From Parietaria judaica (lineage: Eukaryota; Streptophyta; Magnoliopsida; Rosales; Urticaceae): a stretch of 64,000 nt of DNA. The position numbers and the translations under genes are program-made. The notes beneath the pieces were generated by a model, which had not been told where the DNA came from, did no database searches, and saw nothing but the letters and a program-made list of their open reading frames with translations. Location: contig OX940864.1 of the NCBI GenBank assembly GCA_954871525.1, positions 30,545,001 to 30,609,000 on the forward strand, read 5' to 3'. This document shows, piece after piece, positions 10,396 through 24,198 of this stretch. Within the stretch, counting starts at the first letter, position 1; each line of letters starts with the position of its first letter.

Positions 10396-12029
10396 AGGTT
10401 CAAAATCACTAATCTAAAAAATATAAGACACTCATAGCCCAAAAAAACACACTCATGATAACTCAAAACAAATTATACCCTCAATCTTAAACGCTAAACT
10501 ATACCATACACCCTAACTCCTAAACCAAACCTTATAAGTTAAAACTAACTAATAATTAATTAACTAAAAGTCATTAATCCACAGATCAACTAAATCCATA
10601 ATAATTAAGTCATTTAAAATATTAAATTAGTAACATAATTCAATTATATTAAACTTAATCAACTATACACTAAACCCTGAACTAATTAATGATTAATTAA
10701 CTAACTAATCAACTAACATAATTTAATAATTACTAATCGATAAATCAATATCAACAAATCATCATGAAGAATTCAAGATCATCAACAAGATGATTCAAAA
10801 TTCAAACTTTAACATCAAGATCAAGAGTTAAAAATTCAACAATTCAAAATCACTAAATAAATTAACTAAAACTTAGTTAATCTAGAAGATAATAACTATA
10901 TTAACACTAATACACAAAAATTAACCCTTAAAACTAACCATATATTGGAATAATTAACGATTTTATAATTACAAGAAGAAAAAAAAACAATCAAACAGAA
11001 ATAAAAATAACGCAATATACAAACAATAGTTCTTGATTGAGAGTTGTATATTATATATATATAGATAGACGTAACAATATTTAAAACAAATTAACATTAT
11101 TGATGGACGGTTTTATTTGTTCAGCGATTTTCTTTTTCATATTTAGGTTTTAGACAACTACAAATTTTACATAAATACTATTTCGAAAACAATGTTTCGG
11201 TTATTTATATACTTTTTATAAGAATTATTATATATTGGCTCATAACTAATAATAAACAAAACAAAAATATTACTAAAAAATAATTTGTTTAGGTCAATGA
11301 AATATGTATTTTGTTTATAATTCACGAGGGAAGTAAAAGTTTGTTAAACCACATTAGATAATATTTTAGATAATATTACTAAAAGGGATGGTTTGACGCT
11401 TGAAACATGAATACAAATACAAAGATCGGGGTTCACTGTTATCATAAACAATTTCTATTGCTAACTTGGGTATGGTTTCAAGCGAAACATCTTGATCTTC
11501 GAATCTTAAACTCGAGCACAAGATAAATTATACGGTTACAAACAAAATATTGATGAATGTGTTGTACAAACTCTTCGAGAAAATTGTACGGTTTTAAACA
11601 AATTATAGATAGATTTTGTGTTTACAAACTCATCAAGCTTGGGTAAACGAACTCATTGAGAAGATTCTAGGGTTATAGATAGATTTTGTGTTTACAAACT
11701 TGCAGGCTAAATACAAATCAAGCTTGTGTAGAATGAACTCATTTGTGGTTTTGAACAAAACGTGGACGGATCTTGTGTATCCGTCAAGAAAAATGTACCG
11801 GTTTTGAACAGAATATATCCTAAATAGAGATGGATCCTGTATCAAGGAAAAATTGTCATTCAGGGAAATGTGTGCTTTTCTAGTTCTTAACACCATAAGA
11901 CTTAGCCTCTTCTACGATAAAAAGATCATGAAGAACCTTCCTCGTTTCCTCTTCATAAAAAGAAAAAAAAAATCTAAAACTAGCGGAATTTACGAACCAA
12001 AAAGTTTCTTAGTTCATTGATTTGCAGGG
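10396..12029. other. AT-rich intergenic, no gene seen
   Basis: Low-complexity AT-rich DNA. There are a few short local duplications, such as 'atagatagattttgtgttta' near 11,606 and 11,675. Scattered 'ccctaaac'-like words occur but no telomere array. No coding pattern. Confidence 0.5.
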
Positions 12030-13898
12030 TTAATACGGCTGCTTCTATTCGTCGTCAGAATCGTCTTCACCTAGATTGTCATCAAAATCATTCTCGCTTA
12101 AATCCATGAGCGCCCTGATAGATTCATCGCATTCCAACTCCAAATCTTCATCATAGGCCAAATCTTCATCGCAATTACTATCATCAGACTTAAGAAAGAT
12201 TTATGAATCAGTGTCTTCGTTATCTTCATCGTCGGTAGTTTCTTCTTCGTCGTCGACATCATATTCGTCAAGATGACAGACTAAAACATGAGAAATTCGT
12301 ACAAAGATGACACTCGACTCAGGAACATTAAAAACACATGGAGAACATTAGATGTCAGAGAAAATACAAGGTTAGACCTTTTTCCGGAATGCTTTTGGTC
12401 TCCTCTGAGGCGTTTATGACAATACCTTCCCCGGGATTACTTATATCCATAAGACGAAACTGTGGATGATCAGCCGACCCGAAACATATGATTACTTTCA
12501 TTGGTTTTTTGGTTTCCAGATCTTGTAATCTCGCAGCAATGATTGAAACACGACCTTTCTTGGCACGTCCAGTATTTTGCAGAGCGGTCTCATTCTCGTT
12601 GACTTGCACGTGATCTTAGTCTGAGTAACCTCCCCTTCTGATTGGCTTCTCAAATGCCATAAAGTGGCACTATATTTCGAAACTGCCAAAACGACTGTTC
12701 CAAATTCTCCGTGCAATCTGTCCTTACATTGTTCATGGAAAGAACAATACCACGAGAAGAATTCCAAGAATTCCAATATTCCTTCTCCAATGTCCGAACT
12801 TGAAGATCCTTCCCTTTAGAAGCTAATGTGACAAGGGTGTTTGCTTCATCAGACAAAGAAACGCGTTGTACTTGGCCCTATTACAGAAATGTTAACCCGA
12901 TTATTAAAATAAAAATAAATAGACACAACCATTACTTGAGATGATTTAAGTATCTCACCAAATCTTTAGAGAGTTTGATCATCACTCTGCCCCTTTCCAA
13001 GTCTATAACTCGTAATCTACTACCACGTGCGACAGCTAAATGCTTCCCATCTGGCACAGAGAAAGTTATACAAGAGGGTGGGTTGTTTTAAAAAATAAAT
13101 AATAATAAAAACTCGAGGGTGTCTTACCACGTGAAAAGGCTAAAGTAGATATTGATTCTTTTGAAGCTTTGAACTCTTCAATGGATCTAGTTTTTGAAAA
13201 TATGTTCCTGAATTTTCCGTTGGTCCCAACAGCATGCAAATTGTGACATCCATTTGCGAAAGAAAGACCAGCAACACCACTATTGAAAATAAAAAGGAAG
13301 AAAAATTACGAGCAGAATATATGAGACATTTGCCAAAGCTATTGTTAAGACTTTAGAGAATGAAACATCCTAAATCCAAGGAAATCAGGCAAATAAAACA
13401 CATACCTTGCAAAAAAAATCTGCAATTTTCCAATTAATGGCACCCGAGAGCACATCGACCGCAAGGACACAGGCGTCATCCGTGGCAAGAGCTACTAAGA
13501 AAGTAGCAGTTTCTTTTCGACGCTAAAAGTTCAATATTAAAGCAATCAGAAACACAAATCAAGTACTTCAATAATAATTGATAGATAGTTTGGTCAATAG
13601 CGTTTCTGTTCAATCCGAACTCCAAAGTATTACCTTCTTCCCAACAAAACTGCAAGCCATACAGGAAAACCGATCACTGAGATCTCCATTGGGAGATTTC
13701 CACTCTGCTAATAAACCTCCACCATTTGTGCTCCAAATCTGAACATTACACAAGAACTTCTCATATTACCAAAACACTAGTAAACTGAGCAATAAAATCC
13801 AAGAGTGAGAGCGAGATGCTCGCCTTGACAGTTCCGGCCGACGACAGAATGGCCAGATATTCACCGTCGGGAGTGAAGGCAGTGAGTGAGTGTTTCAT
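12030..13898 (-). pseudogene. WDR43/UTP5-like copy A (diverged, with acidic tail)
   Basis: Read on the minus strand from an ATG at 13,898. Exon 1 gives MKHSLTAFTPDGEYLAILSS and has a GC donor. Exon 2 reads IWSTNGGGLLAEW, exon 3 TFLVALATDDACVLAVDVLSG, exon 4 GVAGLSFANG, exon 5 LAVARGSRLRVIDLERG. Exon 6 ends GSADHPQFRLMDISNPGEG. This order is the N-terminal WD40 half of WDR43/UTP5, a small-subunit processome component. The C-terminal Utp12 region is absent. At 12,046-12,185 an acidic tail is present (ALMDLSENDFDDN...DDSDDE, stop). Exon 3 keeps the reading frame lost in copies B-E, but its 3' end has one extra A. Exon 6 needs at least two frame changes, near 12,600 and 12,740. Non-functional as read. 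Confidence 0.75.
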
Positions 13899-14146
13899 CT
13901 CCAAACACCTATTTATTTATTTATATATTTTTCAGACAAAGAAGCGATTAAAGCAAAGAGAGTAAACGCGAAGCAAAACTCAATCAACAAATCGACAGCA
14001 AAAAAGGCTTACGAAAACCTTACTATATAAATTTATATATCTGTGTGGACACAACACAGGTATGTAACTTCCATTGCCGAATACTAGACAAACACAGAAA
14101 GGCGGGCACAAAGGCCATCAGAGTCCGAACATGTATATGCACATAC

Positions 14147-16192
14147 CTTAGCTTCTTCCTCTCTGGTGATGGTTCTTCCGATTCTATATCACAAATTTCC
14201 GAGAGAACTCGGTTAGCAGTAGAAAAATTTATAATTGATTGATTGATTTTCTTACAAAGAAAGATATGTATACTAAAATAATTTGTTTAAAATCTGTCGA
14301 TAAGATTACGAACGATTCTTTCACTACAATTACTCAAATGGAACATCAAGTGAATAAAGGAGCAAAGAGCAAAGAGAAAAGATATCACACAATGATTTAA
14401 AATAAAAAATAAGAAGAATAGAAAAACTGGCGCATCTATTATCGGCTTAAGATATAAAATAATAAAAGTAAAACTCTTAAATCCTCCAAAGAATGATAAT
14501 ATTTTAAGCACAAGCAGGAATTAAAGAGGTTACAAATAAAAATAGAATAGGGACCATAGACAAGAGAAATTTATATCAAGATGACAACCGATTCGAGAAC
14601 ATTAAAAACACATGGAAAACATTAGATGCCAGAGAAAAAGAGAGAAAATACAAGGTTAGACCTTTTTCCCGAATGTTTTTGGTCTCCTCTGAGGCGTTTA
14701 TGACAATACCTTCCCCTGGATTACTTATATCCACAAGACGAAACTGTGGATGATCAGCCGAACCGCAATATATGATTACTTCCACTGGTTTTTCAGTTTC
14801 CAGATCTTGTAATCTCGCAGTAATGATTGAGACACGACCTTTCTTGGCACGTCCAGTATTTTGCAGAGCGGTTTCAGTCTCTTTGAATTTGCACGAGATC
14901 TTAGTCTGAGTAACATCCCCTTCTGATTGGCTTCTCAAATGACATACAGTGACGCTTGATTTTGAAACTGCCAAAATGACCGCTCCAAATTCACCGTGCA
15001 ATCCGCCCTTACATTGAAAACTCCGTGGAACGTGTTTAATGGTAAGAAGAGGGCCACGAGAGGACTTTCTAGATTCCTTATCAATTGTCCAAACTTGAAG
15101 ACCCTTCCTTTCTGAAGCTAATGTGACAAGGGTATTTGTGTCATCACAGAAAGCAGCCTGTTGTACTTGGCCCTATTACAGAAATGTTAATTCATAAAAA
15201 ATATAAAAATAATTATATATAAACATTAATTGAGATGATTGAACTATCTCGCCAAATCGTTAGAGAATTAGATGATCTCTTTTCCATTTGCCAAGGCTAG
15301 AACTCGTAATCTAGTACCATCTGCGACAGCTAAATACTTCTCATCTGGCAGAGAAGAGGATAAGAGAGGGTGGGTGGGTTGTTTTTAAGAATAAATAATG
15401 CAGAAACGCGAGTCTCTTACCACGTGAAAAGGCTAAAGTCGATATTGATTTTTTTGAAGCCTTCAACTCTTGAATAGCGGTTCCGGTCTTTGAGTTAATG
15501 TTTAAGACTTTTCCGTTGGTCCCAACAGCATGCAAATTGTGACCTCCATTTGCAAAAGAAAGACCAGCAACACCACTATTGAAAATAAAAAGGAAGAAAA
15601 ATTACGAGCAGAATATATGAGACATTTGCCAAAGTTATTGTTAAGACTTTAGAGAATGAAGCATCCTAAATCCAAGGAAATCAGTCAAATAAAACACATA
15701 CCTTGCAAAAAAATCTGCAATTTTCCAGTTAATGGCACCCGAGAGCACATCGACCGCAAGGACACAGGCGTCATCCGTTGCGAGAGCTACTAAGAAGTAG
15801 CAGTTTCTTTTCGACGCTAAAAGTTCAATATTAAAGCAATCAGAAACACAAATCAAGTACTTCAATAATAATTGATAGATAGTTTGGTCAATAGCGTTTC
15901 TGTTCAATCCGAACTCCAAAGTATTACCTTCTTCCCAACAAAACTGCAAGCCATACAGGAAAACCGATCACCGAGATCTCCATTGGGAGATTTCCACTCT
16001 TCTAATAAACCTCTACCATTTGTGCTCCAAATCTTAACATTACACAAGCACTTCTCATATTACCAAAACACTAGTAAACTGAGCAATAAAATCAAAGAGT
16101 GAGAGTGAGATGCTCGCCTTGACAGTTCCGGCCCACGACAGAATGGCCAGATATTCACCGTCGGGAGTGAAGGCAGTGAGTGAGTGTTTCAT
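14147..16192 (-). pseudogene. WDR43/UTP5-like copy B
   Basis: Exon order is as in copy A, ATG at 16,192. Exon 6 (left end 14,662) is a clean frame reading LHGEFGAVILAVSKSSVTVC to INASEETKNIREK. A further exon at about 14,147-14,215 reads IESEEPSPERKKLR before GTATGT. Exon 3 carries a one-base deletion ('aagaagtag' at about 15,792, where copies A and F have 'aagaaagtag') that shifts the frame before LATDDACVL. The unit therefore cannot make the WD40 protein. Period to the next copy is about 2.3 kb. Confidence 0.8.
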
Positions 16193-16440
16193 CTCCAAAC
16201 ACCTTTTTATTTATTTATTTATTTTTCAGGCAAAGAAGCGATTAAAGCAAAAAAAGTAAACGCGAAGCAAAACTCAATCAACAAATCGACAGCAAAAAAG
16301 GCTTACGAAAACCATACTATATAAATTTATATATCTGTGTGGACACAACACAGGTATGTAACTTCCATTGCCGAATACTAGACAAACACAGAGAGGCGGG
16401 CACAAACGCCATTAGAGTCCGAACATGTATATGCACATAC

Positions 16441-18489
16441 CTTAGCTTCTTCCTCTCTGGTGATGTTGTTTCCGGTTCTATATCACAAAGTTCCGAGAGA
16501 ACTCGGTTAGCAGTAGAAAAATTTATAATTGATTGATTGATTTTCTTACAAAGAAAGATATGTATACTAAAATAATTTGTTTAAAATCTGTCGATAAGAT
16601 TACGAACGATTCTTTCACTACAATTACTCAAATGGAACATCAAGTGAATAAAGGAGCAAATAGAAAAGAGAAAAGATATCACACAATGATTTAAAATAAA
16701 AAAAAATAAGAAGAATAGAAAAACTGGCGCATCTATTTTCGGCTTAAGATATAAAATAATAAATGTAAAACTCTTAAATCCTCCAAAGAATGATAATATT
16801 TTAAGCACAAGCAGGAATTAAAGAGGTTACAAATAAAAATAGAATAGGGACCATAGACAAGAGAAATTTATATCAAGATGACAACCGATTCGAGAACATT
16901 AAAAACACATGGAAAACATTAGATGCCAGAGAAAAAGAGAGAAAATACAAGGTTAGACCTTTTTCCCGAATGTTTTTGGTCTCCTCTGAGGCGTTTATGA
17001 CAATACCTTCCCCTGGATTACTTATATCCACAAGACGAAACTGTGGATGATCAGCCGAACCGCAATATATGATTACTTCCACTGGTTTTTCAGTTTCCAG
17101 ATCTTGTAATCTCGCAGTAATGATTGAGACACGACCTTTCTTGGCACGTCCAGTATTTTGCAGAGCGGTTTCAGTCTCTTTGAATTTGCACGAGATCTTA
17201 GTCTGAGTAACATCCCCTTCTGATTGGCTTCTCAAATGACATACAGTGACGCTTGATTTTGAAACTGCCAAAATGACCGCTCCAAATTCACCGTGCAATC
17301 CGCCCTTACATTGAAAACTCCGTGGAACGTGTTTAATGGTAAGAAGAGGGCCACGAGAGGACTTTCTAGATTCCTTATCAATTGTCCAAACTTGAAGACC
17401 CTTCCTTTCTGAAGCTAATGTGACAAGGGTATTTGCGTCATCACAGAAAGCAGCCTGTTGTACTTGGCCCTATTACAGAAATGTTAATTCATAAAAAATA
17501 TAAAAATAATTATATATAAACATTACTTGAGATGATTGAACTATCTCAACAAATCGTTAGAGAATTAGATGATCTCTTTGCCATTTGCCAAGGCTAGAAC
17601 TCGTAATCTAGTACCATCTGCGACAGCTAAATACTTCTCATCTGGCAGAGAAGAGGATAAGAGAGGGTGGGTGGGTTATTTTTAAGAATAAATAATGCAG
17701 AAACGCGAGTCTCTTACCACGTGAAAAGGCTAAAGTCGATATTGATTTTTTTGAAGCCTTCAACTCTTGAATAGCGGTTCCGGTCTTTGAGTTAATGTTT
17801 AAGACTTTTCCGTTGGTCCCAACAGCATGCAAATTGTGACCTCCATTTGCAAAAGAAAGACCAGCAACACCACTATTGAAAATAAAAAGGAAGAAAAATT
17901 ACGAGCAGAATATATGAGACATTTGCCAAAGTTATTGTTAAGACTTTAGAGAATGAAGCATCCTAAATCCAAGGAAATCAGTCAAATAAAACACATACCT
18001 TGCAAAAAAATCTGCAATTTTCCAGTTAATGGCACCCGAGAGCACATCGACCGCAAGGACACAGGCGTCATCCGTTGCGAGAGCTACTAAGAAGTAGCAG
18101 TTTCTTTTCGACGCTAAAAGTTCAATATTAAAGCAATCAGAAACACAAATCAAGTACTTCAATAATAATTGATAGATAGTTTGGTCAATAGCGTTTCTGT
18201 TCAATCCGAAGTTCAAAGTATTACCTTCTTCCCAACAAAACTGGAAGCCATACAGGAAAACCGATCACCGATATCTCCATTGGGAGATTTCCACTCTTCT
18301 AATAAACCTCCACCATTTGTGCTCCAAATCTGAACATTACACAAGCACTTCTCATATTACCAAAACACTAGTAAACTGGGCAATAAAATCCAAGAGTGAG
18401 AGCGAGATGCTCGCCTTGACAGTTCCGGCCGACGACAGAATGGCCAGATATTCACCGTCGGGAGTGAAGGCAGTGAGTGTGTGTTTCAT
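16441..18489 (-). pseudogene. WDR43/UTP5-like copy C
   Basis: Nearly identical to copy B, including the exon 3 single-base deletion (about 18,089) and exon 6 at 16,959-17,310. First ATG at 18,489 with the GC donor after exon 1. Spacing to B is 2297 bp and to D 2301 bp, measured at the HAVGTNGK exon. Confidence 0.8.
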
Positions 18490-18741
18490 CTCCAAACACC
18501 TATTTATTTATTTATTTATTTATTTTTCAGGCAAAGAAGCGATTAAAGCAAAAAAAGTAAACGCGAAGCAAAACTCAATCAACAAATCGACAGCAAAAAA
18601 GGCTTACGAAAACCATACTATATAAATTTATATATCTGTGTGGACACAACACAGGTATGTAACTTCCATTGCCGAATACTAGACAAACACAAAGAGGCGG
18701 GCACAAACGCCATTAGAGTCCGAACATGTATATGCACATAC

Positions 18742-20790
18742 CTTAGCTTCTTCCTCTCTGGTGATGTTGTTTCCGGTTCTATATCACAAAGTTCCGAGAG
18801 AACTCGGTTAGCAGTAGAAAAATTTATAATTGATTGATTGATTTTCTTACAAAGAAAGATATGTATACTAAAATAATTTGTTTAAAATCTGTCGATAAGA
18901 TTACGAACGATTCTTTCACTACAATTACTCAAATGGAACATCAAGTGAATAAAGGAGCAAATAGAAAAGAGAAAAGATATCACACAATGATTTAAAATAA
19001 AAAAAAATAAGAAGAATAGAAAAACTGGCGCATCTATTTTCGGCTTAAGATATAAAATAATAAATGTAAAACTCTTAAATCCTCCAAAGAATGATAATAT
19101 TTTAAGCACAAGCAGGAATTAAAGAGGTTACAAATAAAAATAGAATAGGGACCATAGACAAGAGAAATTTATATCAAGATGACAACCGATTCGAGAACAT
19201 TAAAAACACATGGAAAACATTAGATGCCAGAGAAAAAGAGAGAAAATACAAGGTTAGACCTTTTTCCGAAAATTTTTTGGTCTCCTCGGAGGCGTTTATG
19301 ACAATACCTTCCCCTGGATTACTTATATCCACAAGACAAAACTGTGGATGATCAGCCGAACCGCAACATATGATTACTTCCACTGGTTTTTCAGTTTCCA
19401 GATCTTGTAATCTCGCAGCAATGATTGAAACACGGCCTTTCTTGGCACGTCCAGTATTTTGCAGAGCGGTTTCAGTCTCTTTGAATTTGCACGAGATCTT
19501 AGTCTGAGTAACCTCCCCTTCTGATTGGCTTCTCAAATGACATACATTGACGCTTGATTTTGAAACTGCCAAAATGACCGCTCCAAATTCACCGTGCAAT
19601 CCGCCCTTACATTGAAAACTCCGTGGAACGTGTTTCGTGGTAAGAAGGGGGCCACGAGAGGACTTTCTAGATTCCTTATCAATTGTCCAAACTTGAAGAT
19701 CCTTCCTTTCAAAAGCTAATGTGACAAGGGTATTTGCGTCATTAGAGAAAGCAGCCTGTTGTACTTGGACCTATTACAGAAATTTTAATTCATAAAAAAT
19801 ATAAAAATAATTATATATAAACATTACTTGAGATGATTGAACTATCTCAACAAATCGTTAGAGAATTAGATGATCTCTTTGCCATTTGCCAAGGCTAGAA
19901 CTCGTAATCTAGTACCATCTGCGACAGCTAAATACTTCTCATCTGGCAGAGAAGAGGATAAGAGAGGGTGGGTGGGTTATTTTTAAGAATAAATAATGCA
20001 GAAACGCGAGTCTCTTACCACGTGAAAAGGCTAAAGTCGATATTGATTTTTTTGAAGCCTTCAACTCTTGAATAGCGGTTCCGGTCTTTGAGTTAATGTT
20101 TAAGACTTTTCCGTTGGTCCCAACAGCATGCAAATTGTGACCTCCATTTGCAAAAGAAAGACCAGCAACACCACTATTGAAAATAAAAAGGAAGAAAAAT
20201 TACGAGCAGAATATATGAGACATTTGCCAAAGTTATTGTTAAGACTTTAGAGAATGAAGCATCCTAAATCCAAGGAAATCAGTCAAATAAAACACATACC
20301 TTGCAAAAAAATCTGCAATTTTCCAGTTAATGGCACCCGAGAGCACATCGACCGCAAGGACACAGGCGTCATCCGTTGCGAGAGCTACTAAGAAGTAGCA
20401 GTTTCTTTTCGACGCTAAAAGTTCAATATTAAAGCAATCAGAAACACAAATCAAGTACTTCAATAATAATTGATAGATAGTTTGGTCAATAGCGTTTCTG
20501 TTCAATCCGAAGTTCAAAGTATTACCTTCTTCCCAACAAAACTGGAAGCCATACAGGAAAACCGATCACCGATATCTCCATTGGGAGATTTCCACTCTTC
20601 TAATAAACCTCCACCATTTGTGCTCCAAATCTGAACATTACACAAGCACTTCTCATATTACCAAAACACTAGTAAACTGGGCAATAAAATCCAAGAGTGA
20701 GAGCGAGATGCTCGCCTTGACAGTTCCGGCCGACGACAGAATGGCCAGATATTCACCGTCGGGAGTGAAGGCAGTGAGTGTGTGTTTCAT
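18742..20790 (-). pseudogene. WDR43/UTP5-like copy D
   Basis: Reference copy for exon edges: exon 1 20,716-20,790 (25 codons, GC donor), exon 2 20,526-20,630 (35 codons, ending FVGKK), exon 3 20,300-20,414 with the single-base deletion. The HAVGTNGK exon lies near 20,010-20,170 and LAVADGTRLRVLALANGKE near 19,860-19,950. Exon 6 runs from about 19,770 down to 19,263. Exon 6 carries changes not in B or C (NVCHL, CCGSADHPQFCL, KKFSEK). The part upstream of 19,720 is the source of copy E. Confidence 0.8.
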
Positions 20791-21039
20791 CTCCAAACAC
20801 CTATTTATTTATTTATTTATTTATTTTTCAGGCAAAGAAGCGATTAAAGCAAAAAAAGTAAACGCGAAGCAAAACTCAATCAACAAATCGACAGCAAAAA
20901 AGGCTTACGAAAACCATACTATATAAATTTATATATCTGTGTGGACACAACACAGGTATGTAACTTCCATTGCCGAATACTAGACAAACACAAAGAGGCG
21001 GGCACAAACGCCATTAGAGTCCGAACATGTATATGCACA

Positions 21040-23167
21040 TACCTTAGCTTCTTCCTCTCTGGTGATGTTGCTTCCGGTTCTATATCACAAAGTTCCGAGA
21101 GAACTCGGTTAGCAGTAGAAAAATTTATAATTGATTGATTGATTTTCTTACAAAGAAAGATATGTATACTAAAATAATTTGTTTAAATCTGTCGATAAGA
21201 TTACGAACGATTCTTTCACTACAATTACTCAAATGGAACATCAAGTGAATAAAGGAGCAAAGAGAAAAGAGAAAAGATATCACACAATGATTTAAATTAA
21301 AAAAAAAATTAGAAGAATAGAAGAACTGGCGCATCTATTATCGGCTTAAGATATAAAATAATAAAAGTAAAACTCTTAAATCCTCCAAAGAATGATTATA
21401 TTTTAAGCACAAGCAGGAATTAATGAGGTTACAAATAAAAATAGAATAGGGACCATAGACAAGAGAAATTTATATCAAGATGACAACCGATTCGAGAACA
21501 TTAAAAACACATGGAAAACATTAGATGGCAGAAAAAAAGAGAGAAAATTCAAGGTTAGACCTTTTTCCCGAATGTTTTTGGTCTCCTCTGAGGCGTTTAT
21601 GACAATACCTTCCCCTGGATTACTTATATCCATAATACGAAACTGTGGATGATCAGCCGAACCATAACATATGATTAATGTAGAATAATGTATAGTTGTT
21701 CTAGTTTAATCATTGTGGTACTTTTGCCACAATTTACTTTCTTGTAATTAGGGTTGTAAATACCCAATTCATTCAATGGAAAACATAACTTTCCCAAATC
21801 CTTTCTACATGGTATCAGAGCAAGAAAGAGGGAAAAGTTCAAAACCCTAGCCGCCATCATCGATTATTCCCGTCGGACGTTCATCTCCGGCTATCTCTCC
21901 GGTGACGTTTGCTTCCCCGGTGTTCCTCCGGTATTCTCAAGCTTCGTCGCTGAATCTTATCTCCGCTGCACTTCGAGCGCACTCAGTCGCTTCTTCCGGT
22001 GACTCTGTTCGGTGCGACTCCGTTCAGGCTTACCCGGTGTTCCTCCGGTATTCATAAGCTTTCCTGGTGTTCCCGGCATTTCTCCGGAGAATTAGATGTG
22101 ACAAGGGTATTTGCGTCATTAGAGAAAGCAGCCTGTTGTACTTGGACCTATTACAGAAATTTTAATTCATAAAAAATATAAAAATAATTATATATAAACA
22201 TTACTTGAGATGATTGAACTATCTCAACAAATCGTTAGAGAATTAGATGATCTCTTTGCCATTTGCCAAGGCTAGAACTCGTAATCTAGTACCATCTGCG
22301 ACAGCTAAATACTTCTCATCTGGCAGAGAAGAGGATAAGAGAGGGTGGGTGGGTTATTTTTAAGAATAAATAATGCAGAAACGCGAGTCTCTTACCACGT
22401 GAAAAGGCTAAAGTCGATATTGATTTTTTTGAAGCCTTCAACTCTTGAATAGCGGTTCCGGTCTTTGAGTTAATGTTTAAGACTTTTCCGTTGGTCCCAA
22501 CAGCATGCAAATTGTGACCTCCATTTGCAAAAGAAAGACCAGCAACACCACTATTGAAAATAAAAAGGAAGAAAAATTACGAGCAGAATATATGAGACAT
22601 TTGCCAAAGTTATTGTTAAGACTTTAGAGAATGAAGCATCCTAAATCCAAGGAAATCAGTCAAATAAAACACATACCTTGCAAAAAAATCTGCAATTTTC
22701 CAGTTAATGGCACCCGAGAGCACATCGACCGCAAGGACACAGGCGTCATCCGTTGCGAGAGCTACTAAGAAGTAGCAGTTTCTTTTCGACGCTAAAAGTT
22801 CAATATTAAAGCAATCAGAAACACAAATCAAGTACTTCAATAATAATTGATAGATAGTTTGGTCAATAGCGTTTCTGTTCAATCCGAAGTTCAAAGTATT
22901 ACCTTCTTCCCAACAAAACTGGAAGCCATACAGGAAAACCGATCACCGATATCTCCATTGGGAGATTTCCACTCTTCTAATAAACCTCCACCATTTGTGC
23001 TCCAAATCTGAACATTACACAAGCACTTCTCATATTACCAAAACACTAGTAAACTGGGCAATAAAATCCAAGAGTGAGAGCGAGATGCTCGCCTTGACAG
23101 TTCCGGCCGACGACAGAATGGCCAGATATTCACCGTCGGGAGTGAAGGCAGTGAGTGTGTGTTTCAT
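21040..23167 (-). pseudogene. WDR43/UTP5-like copy E, chimeric with Copia head
   Basis: Exons 1 to 5 (23,167 down to about 22,230) match copy D base for base as far as I compared. Exon 6 is broken: at about 22,088-22,096 the WDR sequence ends and 409 bp of Copia 5' end (21,679-22,087) intervenes. The rest of exon 6 (INASEE... region) continues below 21,678. The exon 3 deletion is present. Confidence 0.8.
21679..22087 (+). mobile_element. Duplicated Copia 5' LTR and leader fragment
   Basis: A full 131-bp LTR (21,679-21,809), the primer-binding site TGGTATCAGAGC (21,810-21,821) and 266 bp of leader, all matching 24,056-24,464. It stops abruptly at 'tctccgg' and is followed by WDR sequence. There is no 3' LTR, so this is a by-product of the local duplication, not an independent insertion. 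Confidence 0.9.
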
Positions 23168-23416
23168 CTCCAAACACCTATTTATTTATTTATTTATTTA
23201 TTTTTCAGGCAAAGAAGCGATTAAAGCAAAAAAAGTAAACGCGAAGCAAAACTCAATCAACAAATCGACAGCAAAAAAGGCTTACGAAAACCATACTATA
23301 TAAATTTATATATCTGTGTGGACACAACACAGGTATGTAACTTCCATTGCCGAATACTAGACAAACACAAAGAGGCGGGCACAAACGCCATTAGAGTCCG
23401 AACATGTATATGCACA

Positions 23417-24055
23417 TACCTTAGCTTCTTCCTCTCTGGTGATGTTGCTTCCGGTTCTATATCACAAAGTTCCGAGAGAACTCGGTTAGCAGTAGAAAAA
23501 TTTATAATTGATTGATTGATTTTCTTACAAAGAAAGATATGTATACTAAAATAATTTGTTTAAATCTGTCGATAAGATTACGAACGATTCTTTCACTACA
23601 ATTACTCAAATGGAACATCAAGTGAATAAAGGAGCAAAGAGAAAAGAGAAAAGATATCACACAATGATTTAAATTAAAAAAAAAATTAGAAGAATAGAAG
23701 AACTGGCGCATCTATTATCGGCTTAAGATATAAAATAATAAAAGTAAAACTCTTAAATCCTCCAAAGAATGATTATATTTTAAGCACAAGCAGGAATTAA
23801 TGAGGTTACAAATAAAAATAGAATAGGGACCATAGACAAGAGAAATTTATATCAAGATGACAACCGATTCGAGAACATTAAAAACACATGGAAAACATTA
23901 GATGGCAGAAAAAAAGAGAGAAAATTCAAGGTTAGACCTTTTTCCCGAATGTTTTTGGTCTCCTCTGAGGCGTTTATGACAATACCTTCCCCTGGATTAC
24001 TTATATCCATAATACGAAACTGTGGATGATCAGCCGAACCATAACATATGATTAA
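23417..24055 (-). pseudogene. WDR43/UTP5-like copy F, downstream part
   Basis: The 3' part of exon 6 and its downstream flank, identical to copy E over this stretch. It ends at 24,055, the exact left edge of the Copia element. The other part of the copy resumes at 40,993. Confidence 0.8.
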
Positions 24056-24186
24056 TGTAGAATAATGTATAGTTGTTCTAGTTTAATCATTGTGGTACTT
24101 TTGCCACAATTTACTTTCTTGTAATTAGGGTTGTAAATACCCAATTCATTCAATGGAAAACATAACTTTCCCAAATCCTTTCTACA
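24056..24186 (+). repeat. Copia 5' LTR
   Basis: 131 bp, begins TG and ends CA inside a short TGTAG/CTACA inverted repeat. Followed directly by the primer-binding site at 24,187-24,198. Confidence 0.92.
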
Positions 24187-24198
24187 TGGTATCAGAGC

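Noticed and set aside
10480..10680. Possible interstitial telomere repeats
   Set aside because: Only scattered CCCTAA/CTAAAC words without a regular 7-bp period.
18317..18625. 102-codon plus-strand ORF repeated in WDR units C-E
   Set aside because: Antisense to WDR exons 1-2 and their upstream flank. It exists only because units are repeated, and it is lost in A and B by small changes.
21679..22087. A second independent Copia insertion
   Set aside because: Identical left flank and internal end point with the copy at 24,056 and no 3' LTR, so it is part of the 2377-bp duplication.
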